NCBI GenBank assembly: GCA_037954665.1
Contig: JBBMOL010000037.1
Span: 1,612,001 to 1,676,000, forward strand
From: Laguncularia racemosa
Taxonomy: Eukaryota; Streptophyta; Magnoliopsida; Myrtales; Combretaceae
Reading direction: 5' to 3'
Length of the DNA stretch: 64,000 nt
Shown here: positions 59,301 through 64,000 of the stretch, piece by piece
Layout: each line of letters opens with the position of its first letter
Position numbering within the stretch: position 1 is the first letter of the stretch
Notes under the pieces: generated by a model
The model's database searches: none
What the model saw: the letters and a program-made list of their open reading frames with translations, nothing else
Told to the model about the DNA's origin: nothing
Translations under genes and position numbers: made by a program

Positions 59301-61707
59301 AACTTCATTGCTTTCAAGACCGCCAGTAGGAAATCCCAATGTAATGTATCATAAGCTCTTTGTAAGTCCACCTTTAGTGTGCATCGTGGGGGTCCTGATT
59401 GTGAGTGGTATCCAGCCATCAACTCCTACGCAATGAAGATAATGTCCGTTATTCTTCGTCCCGGGATGAAGGCAGATTGTTCCCTTCCAACTAAGTGCAG
59501 CAGGACCTTTTTGATGCGTGCAGCAAGGATCTTGGATATCGCCTTGTAAATTACATTACAATGGGAAATAGGCCGGAAGTTCCCTATCTTGGTAGGATTA
59601 GCTACCTTTGGGACTAGGGAGATGATTGTTGCGTTTATTTGTTTGAGGAGGTGGCCTGACACAAGGAATTCTCTTATGGTGATTATCAAGTCATCACCAA
59701 TTATTCCCTAAGCTTCTTTGAAGAATCTGGCCGTATACCCATCTAGTCCTGGTGCCTTCTCATTAGCTTGGGATGTAAAGCCCCATTTTATCTCTTCATC
59801 TGTGAATGGGGCCTCAAGCTCATTACTTTGTTGTTCACTGAGAGTTCGTATCACCTTATCTTCAATGTCCTCTAAACAGCCAGTTGTGGAAGGCGTGCCA
59901 CACAACTGCTGGAAATGGCTGACTATTAGGCCACGCACCTCCTCCTCTCCAATTGCCTCACTGCCATCCTCTCTAGTGAGTTGGTATACAACACTCCTAT
60001 TATGTAAATTCTTCATTGCTTTGTGAAAATAGGAGGTGTTTTTGTCACCCAGTTTCAACCACAAGGTTCTTGACTTTTGCTTGTAGAAGCTCTCCTCAGC
60101 ACCTCTTAGTAGATAGTATGTTCTGAACGCAACCCTTTCTTCCTCCATGCTAGTGGAGGTACCAGTGTTAAGCATTCCCTCTTGGACTTAGGCTAGATGA
60201 TCCTTAGCAGCCTTCACCCTGTTGGATAAGTCTGAATATTCTGTTCTATTCAGCACTTTAAATGCCATCTTGAGTTGTTTCAGCTTCTTTACCACCTGAA
60301 ACATCTTGGAACCCTCCACGTCTTCTTGCCACCCACGGCGCACAATCTCCTTGAAATCCCTATGGTTTGCCCAAAAGTTGAAAAACTTGAACGGTGTTTT
60401 TCTAGCCCCTCGTCCATGATCAAAGCATATGACTGCCAAGGAGTGGTCTGATAGCATAGGTGGAAGGAATTTGGCTTGAGTTCTCTGAAGAGAGCTAAGC
60501 CAAGAATGGTTAACCATAATCCTATCCAGCTTTCTTAGTACGGGATTTGTCACTTGTTTGTTGGACTAAGTGAAAAGATCTCCCGATTGCCTCAAGTCTT
60601 CCAATTCCACTTGAGCAATGCAGTTTTGGAGGTCAACCATAGCCTCAGTAAGCCGCATGTTTCCCCCTCGCTTTTCAGATATGTATCTTGTGGTATTGAA
60701 GTCTCCTAGAACCACCCAAGGGCATGATTGCATTGAAAGTGCTAACTCCCCAAGATCTAGCCATAGCGATCTTCTCTCCCGATCACAATTTGACCCATAG
60801 ATGAATGTGATAGCTAGGGTCATGTTGTGACATAGATTGGTGGCTATGCAGTGCACGTATTGCGCATCCTCTCGTTCCACCCTAACATTCCAATCCTTTG
60901 GCTTCCATACAATCCAAACACGTTTCCTTGAGGCCGTATTGATCCACACTTGCCACTTATGACCCATCATATTCTTAATGGTGTCCTCATTTGAAGGGTT
61001 TACCCTAATTTCAAGTAAACCAATAAGACTTATTCCTTGGGCTTAACAAACCCTTCACACTTCCGCGACCTTTATGGGGTCATTTAATCCTCGTATATTC
61101 GAGGCTGCTATATACATGGGGATAGGATTCCATTAAGTTAAGTAAATTGTCTTCTCTTGCGCAGCTTCTTTTTCCGCCGGCTAGAAGAGGAGGATCCTTT
61201 GCTGTTCGTTGTGGAGCTATCTAGTTCTTGAAGTAACTGAGGTATCAGTTTGGCAAGGGGGGTGTGCTCAATGTCTTCCAGGTCATTCGATATCTTATTT
61301 AGCATACAATTGTGCAACCTGAATATTTTATATTTTCTGTGCCATATAACGATATCTTAAATGGAACAAAAGAAGAATGGCTGGATATCAATTTAAACTC
61401 ATAAAGAATTTGCTTTTTGTCCTCTCAAAATACATGTGGCACACAAACAAAGTATTCCCTGAAAACTTTCGCTAATCATTCATAGGAGAAGAAGACAAAA
61501 TTGCATCTATGCTCCAAGATGCCAGCAAAGCTGAGAGGCTGCACATTCACAAAGAACTAAGAGACTTACTTGAGGAAGTGGAAATGCAATAAAAAGATCA
61601 ACAAAGAAATATCCTCGAATATAATGGAGAGCAATCTTTTTCGGATGGTCAACTAATTCCCCAGCACCAACCACTCTAGATTCCGGAGCTATGTAGGCCA
61701 ACCTGAA
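44216..61707 (-). CDS. Cyclic nucleotide-gated ion channel, CNGC19/20-like (nine exons; N-terminus outside window)
   Basis: Join on the minus strand: 61707-61570, 56873-56625, 56017-55748, 54860-54715, 54200-54123, 45938-45809, 45452-45209, 45116-44954, 44333-44216. All junctions are GT-AG and the phases join into one 1,536-base frame (511 residues plus stop). Visible order: S2-S3 region, S4 (NLLRASVLIPYVPRLYR), S5, pore turret, filter region ISTLAGNQ, S6 (GLGLLLFALLISNMQNF), C-linker, cyclic-nucleotide-binding domain (LVEKMVFVIRG, EGDVCGEELLAWCLE), alpha-C/calmodulin region and IQ motif (AATQIQVAWKYRKKRL). Plant CNGCs are Ca2+-permeable tetrameric cation channels; CNGC19/20 act in plasma-membrane Ca2+ signalling and immunity. 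The N-terminal cytosolic part, S1 and most of S2 are missing from the window. Two introns hold a LINE and a copia element; the reading frame is intact. Confidence 0.93.
44954..45116 (-). CDS. CNGC exon: alpha-C helix / calmodulin-binding region
   Basis: 163 bases. Encodes GKRIRLPGYRRLSSRMVK and VEAFVLRVTDLEEVTSLYAR. Acceptor TGTTGCAG, donor CATAAG|GTTTGT. Confidence 0.93.
45209..45452 (-). CDS. CNGC exon: cyclic-nucleotide-binding domain
   Basis: 244 bases. VRIFAFMEDPLLDAICEKLR, LVEKMVFVIRGKLESSGEDG, then the phosphate-binding-cassette/hinge region EGDVCGEELLAWCLE. The donor AAAG|GTTGTT is weaker than the others; reading through it would run to a stop near 45150. The following intron is only 92 bases, so retention is conceivable. 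Confidence 0.93.
45809..45938 (-). CDS. CNGC exon: C-linker, second part
   Basis: 130 bases, RKVHEAERYNWAATRGVNEE then MLLDYLPEDLQREIRRHLC. This is the exon duplicated and broken at 10660-10735. Acceptor CATGCAG, donor AAGAAG|GTAAGT. Confidence 0.95.
45939..48286 (-). other. CNGC intron segment between exon and copia element 4
   Basis: Non-coding. Part (45990-46375) is the parent of the pseudogene fragment at 23275-23645. A (CA)n tract lies at 47550-47564. The stretch 47210-47640 has LTR-like words (TATAAATAATAG) but no paired ends, so I do not call an element. Confidence 0.55.
47550..47564. repeat. (CA)n short microsatellite
   Basis: About seven CA units inside the large CNGC intron. Confidence 0.85.
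48292..48474 (+). repeat. 5' LTR of copia element 4
   Basis: Pairs with 53518-53691. Both contain GGAGATTTTGTTATTTTAGG and TATATAAGTGATTTATTG. Primer site directly adjacent. Confidence 0.93.
49043..53510 (+). pseudogene. Copia element 4 gag-pol (interrupted)
   Basis: Gag from the ATG at 49043 (MSEITWTDTARLEEFIHP; YKLNGKNYLNWSQLVWTTLK; IWDKIQQTYSKAKDATQVYE). The knuckle reads CTYCKKPRHTRERY, where Tyr replaces the last Cys. Protease WIMDFGATDHMT has Phe in place of the catalytic-triplet Ser. Integrase: YHRRLRHPS...CEKCELTK, YSDVWGPSIV, RFDNARNYF, NGVAKRKNGDLLEKT (Glu of the DDE set replaced by Lys). RT: NVFLHGDLEEEIYIEISPGY, KKALYGLRQSPRACFGRF, LLVYVDDIIVTGSNN intact. RNase H end: LYCDNKSTISIAHNPVQHDQ, VDVLTKGLSSPVFEK, stop at 53510. 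Several stops and frameshifts elsewhere. A dead copy. Confidence 0.93.
53518..53691 (+). repeat. 3' LTR of copia element 4
   Basis: Follows the purine tract GAGGGAGAG; homologous to 48292-48474. Confidence 0.93.
54123..54200 (-). CDS. CNGC exon: C-linker, first part
   Basis: 78 bases, RLEMSLRRRDFEQWMSHRQL and LPEKLKR. Basic, as usual for the C-linker. Donor AAAAAG|GTATTT leads into the 8.2 kb intron holding copia element 4. Confidence 0.93.
54715..54860 (-). CDS. CNGC exon: selectivity filter and S6
   Basis: 146 bases, ends in phase 2. Encodes QISTLAGNQTPSYFVWEV and the S6 helix GLGLLLFALLISNMQNF. The filter-region residues AGNQ differ from the GYG of K+ channels, as is general for plant CNGCs. 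Acceptor TTCAAAG, donor CAAAG|GTGTGA. Confidence 0.95.
55748..56017 (-). CDS. CNGC exon: extracellular pore turret and start of pore helix
   Basis: 270 bases (90 codons). Cys-rich turret (RVNQCLRDACHKFEKC, DCGCG), possible N-glycosylation sites NATLNAT and NLTT, ending YVYSLFWGFQ at the pore helix. Acceptor GACATAG, donor TTCCAG|GTAGGA. Confidence 0.95.
56625..56873 (-). CDS. CNGC exon: end of S3, S4 voltage-sensor-like helix, S5
   Basis: 249 bases (83 codons), phase 0. Encodes NLLRASVLIPYVPRLYR (S4-like; Arg spacing partly kept) and FVINLLTFVLSGHVVGSCWY (S5). Acceptor TTATGCAG, donor CTACAG|GTGGGC. Confidence 0.95.
57574..61117 (-). pseudogene. LINE ORF2: endonuclease, reverse transcriptase, zinc finger (interrupted)
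   Basis: Starts at the ATG at 61117. The endonuclease begins with SNIRGLNDPIKVAEV and GISLIGLLEIRV, then WVVLGDFNTTRYISEKRGG (about 60700) with the conserved GDFN. RT (58950-59770): NATIISLVPKVANPTKIGNF, FRPISHCNVIYKAISKILA, REQSAFIPGRRITDIIF, LKVDLQRAYDTLHWDFL, SKRGLRQGDPISPYLF, and FADDLLIF (about 59045) with both catalytic Asp. The C-terminal zinc-finger region has PPTCFLCNQGRESYEHLFFTC (57820-57890, shown split here as CFLCN...HLFFTC). Stops occur near 61078, 61063, 60563, 60185, 59704, 59423 and 59105. Not translatable as one protein. Confidence 0.92.
61138..61305 (-). pseudogene. LINE ORF1 C-terminal fragment
   Basis: Open minus-strand frame ending at a TAA just upstream of the ORF2 start: NKISNDLEDIEHTPLAKLIP, SSTTNSKGSSSSSRRKKKLR. 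The Lys/Arg-rich tail fits a plant LINE ORF1 end. Truncated by the 5' end of the insertion. Confidence 0.6.
61570..61707 (-). CDS. CNGC exon: S2-S3 linker and S3
   Basis: 138 bases, phase 0 at both ends. Encodes FRLAYIAPESRVVGAGELV and YIRGYFFVDLFIAFPLPQ. Acceptor TTTTACAG, donor CAA|GTAAGT. The upstream exon is not visible in 61708-64000. Confidence 0.93.
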
Positions 61708-63600
61708 CTGTAAAACATTTAGAAGCAAAGGTAACTGTTATCAAGTAGTTTAATATATCACATGAAAAAAGTATACGTAAGACAACGTTATGGTTCGACT
61801 TCCTGAATGCACCAGAACTATGACAAAAGGAGGAAGCGTTACTAGAAAATTTTGAATGACTCATAACCAGATTGTTTATAATTAAGCTTCTTATAACCTG
61901 GTAGTAGTCCACTCATATTTCACATAGTATAGCAGTGAAAGCTTGAATTCGAAATTAATGCATTGATCCCTTATTTATTTTGTTCATGTAATCAGTTTAC
62001 TCAAAGCTCCCATTAACATGTTAAACTAATTAAATGGATGGTTATTCTGATTCAATACAACCTGAAAAGTATTGATAAAATGCTGATAAACCCTCTGAAT
62101 TCTCAAAATGTGCCTTTACCTTACCATAACTTCTGAAAAATGCACACTCATGCTCTCGATTGCCACTAAAGCCCCATAATAATCTTATTGTATAGGACTT
62201 TTAGATAAGGTTTTGGGAGATTTAGCACCGGAAATAAGTATTATATGTTTTTTCAAAATTTATGGGGAATACAGAGGCACACTTTGAGAATTTAGGTCAA
62301 CTACACTTGAGCAATGATTTTGGAAGTGTATTTGCAATTATCAAAAGTTTTAAACCTGTGGATAGATGTAAAGCTTTTCAATTTTATATGTTAACACTCC
62401 CCTTGCATGGATCTGTGCACGCTACTGAAAGTGCATCACTTAATGAGAAATTATCTATCAATGTGGAAAGTAGAAGTCAAAACTTCTCAATGTGAGATTT
62501 TATAAATTTAGAACAAGCTAGAACAAACCATATACAACCTTAATATATAGGTGTTACCTGTTAAGAATACTTTATGGGTAGATTCTCTAGTACGAAGGAT
62601 AAAAAATTAGTTTATTTCCTATTATAACGAGTATCTTAGGAGATACTTTTGACAATCCTTATTTTCATATAGGTCGGTTGCAAGGGGTTGTATAAATATA
62701 CTATTTCAATGAAAAATTAAGCAAGCCCGAACAATTATCCTTCATACGAGAGAATCAGTGTTTATTTGTGAAATTAGTGGATTCTCTCTAACAAGCCCTC
62801 AAACCCTCATTCACAATACATTTCAACGAGAAAGATAAACAGAATAAAGGTATACTTGGTCTAATGAATGGATCCTATCCTCATGTTCATGAAATAGATT
62901 TGAGTACCATCCATTGAATTACATGCGATGAGCCTGTGCTAATGAATCATTTAAATACATGTGGGATAGATATTTAAATGTAAATATCAAATTAGATCCA
63001 TCAACAAGGTTAAACTTTTCTCTCTTTCTTTTTATTTATTTATTTATTTAATTTGAGATATAAGGTTATGACTAATGATGATGGTGAAATTGTAACGGCT
63101 TAGAAATTTTGAAAAACTATACTAAAATTAAAGAAAATAAGTGGAACAATAAGCAGTTCTAGGTTAGGATAGTAGGGATAACATTTTCACAATTCTAAAA
63201 TTCTTAGACAATTAATAATGAAAATTAGGTCATTCTAATATATTAATAATACTCTAATAATTTATGTGTAACAGAATTTTTATAACAAATAGTAATAGAA
63301 TTTAAAATAGAAAAGTAGGAAAGAAATGGGATCCGTTAGGTAATATAATAAATAAGAAGTAAAAATTAAAATTTTATGTAAAATCTAAAGTTTGGTTTTA
63401 TTCTATTTTACTGATTGGTAGGAAATATCGACTCTCTGCGATCTTGGTTGACCGTAGGGTATGGAATCTATAGTTATATTTTATTATATAATTATATGTA
63501 ATATAATTAGTTATAAATATAATTAACTATTTAGAGTCTTACAATTTCTGACTCGTAAAACAGTTATCATGTAACGGGTGCACACGTGCTATGGTAGCTT
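61708..63600. other. Region upstream of the first visible CNGC exon; no further exon recognised
   Basis: The next CNGC exon toward the 5' end should encode S1-S2 and end in phase 0, but none was found on the minus strand here. It probably lies beyond 64000. The stretch holds a candidate solo LTR (62559-62793). At 63091-63590 an AT-rich segment starting TGTAACGG resembles an LTR start but lacks a partner. Confidence 0.5.
62559..62793 (+). repeat. Candidate solo LTR (235 bp)
   Basis: Starts TGTTAAGAAT and ends CTCTCTAACA, perfect 5-bp inverted ends TGTTA/TAACA, with a TATA-like TATAAATA near 62693 and LTR-like composition. No target duplication (TTACC against AGCCC), hence low confidence. Confidence 0.35.
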
Positions 63601-63624
63601 TTAGTAGGAACTTCTAGGCCCTAA

Positions 63625-64000
63625 GTAGGGGGCATGACATAGAGGACATCATGAAAGTTTTTATGGATGATTTTTTAGTTTTTGATGATTCCTCTAACAA
63701 TTGTTTACTTAATCTAAAGAAAGTGTTGTGTAGGTATGAAGAAACCAACCTAGTACCAAATTGGAAGAATAGCCATTTCATGGTAGAAGAAGGAATTGTT
63801 TTGGGGCATAAAATCTCACATAAAGGTATTGAAGTAGATAGTGCCAAGATTGACACTATTGCATAACTTCCACTCCTAACTTCAGTTAAGGCAATAAGAA
63901 TTTTTTTAGGACATGCAGGGTTTTATTGACAATTTATAAAGAGCTTTTCTAGAATAAATAAACCTTTAACCAAGTTATTAGAGAAAGATGTGTCTTTTAT
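63625..64000 (+). pseudogene. Athila-like Ty3/gypsy RT fragment, runs off the window
   Basis: Encodes EDIMKVFMDDFLVFDDSSNN with an intact MDD catalytic site, then NLVPNWKNSHFMVEEGIVLG, HKISHKGIEVDSAKID and, after a stop, FLGHAGFY, SRINKPLTKLLEKD. This is the RT wording of Athila-type gypsy elements, clearly different from the chromovirus-like copies at the left of the window. Stops near 63864 and 63929. Upstream RT motifs are missing, so it is a fragment or starts after an internal break. Confidence 0.85.

Larger units (their letters stand above)
57447..61315 (-). mobile_element. 5'-truncated LINE in a CNGC intron
   Basis: Minus-strand order is ORF1 C-terminus, endonuclease, RT, zinc-finger region, then AATAAA and a short A tail (TTGATCCAAAAAAA on the minus strand at about 57447-57460). 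This is the layout of plant L1-type LINEs. The 5' end lies near 61315, inside ORF1. No target-site duplication was recognised. It lies in the intron between CNGC exons 61570-61707 and 56625-56873, in the same orientation as the gene, so its poly(A) signal faces the CNGC transcript. Confidence 0.9.

Noticed and set aside
62262..62495. 77-codon plus-strand frame considered as a possible CNGC upstream exon or small gene
   Set aside because: Wrong strand for the CNGC gene, no transmembrane pattern, no homology recognised.

Overview
This window looks like a repeat-rich, AT-rich nuclear region of a flowering plant, probably a eudicot. The evidence is plant Ty1/copia and Ty3/gypsy LTR retrotransposons with tRNA-Met-type primer sites, a plant LINE, a small hAT-like element, and one recognisable host gene: a cyclic nucleotide-gated channel of the CNGC19/20 type with a C-terminal IQ motif. 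Nothing prokaryotic, no rRNA or tRNA gene and no CRISPR array was seen.

Layout. 1-7.6 kb: LTR-like sequence with a primer-site-like motif, then a degenerate chromovirus-like gypsy pol (934-4249) and its long 3' LTR region. 7.6-10.34 kb: a 5'-truncated gypsy copy (integrase and chromodomain-like tail plus a 1.8 kb LTR). 10.34-10.80 and 23.28-23.65 kb: two halves of a broken second copy of part of the CNGC gene, pushed apart by about 12.5 kb of insertions. That nest holds a 762 bp hAT-like element (11458-12219) and a gypsy element (13326-23032, TSD ATACA on both sides). The gypsy 3' LTR is in turn split by a 5.06 kb copia element on the minus strand (17822-22879). 26.19-43.30 kb: a minus-strand Tat-like gypsy element with gag but no recognisable pol. 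Two copia elements are nested in it (27960-32921 plus strand; 33326-38158 minus strand). It carries a 40-bp/120-bp higher-order tandem repeat and a palindrome that the first copia split. 44.2-61.7 kb: the CNGC gene, minus strand, nine exons covering the S2-S3 region to the C-terminus. A copia element (48292-53691, plus) lies in one intron and a 5'-truncated LINE (minus) in another. The N-terminal exons are not visible and presumably lie beyond base 64000. 63.6-64.0 kb: start of an Athila-like gypsy RT fragment.

How it fits together: all nine CNGC exons have GT-AG borders, compatible phases and an open frame (1,536 coding bases), so the gene may still be functional despite two large intronic insertions. 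The broken CNGC fragment lies in the same orientation about 22-35 kb away. It is best explained as the relic of a tandem duplicate, as CNGC19 and CNGC20 are neighbours in Arabidopsis. All retroelement coding regions seen carry stops or frameshifts. A GC-rich palindromic motif (core CGGCCG within ACACGGCCGTGT) recurs in LTRs of at least three different element families in otherwise AT-rich DNA.
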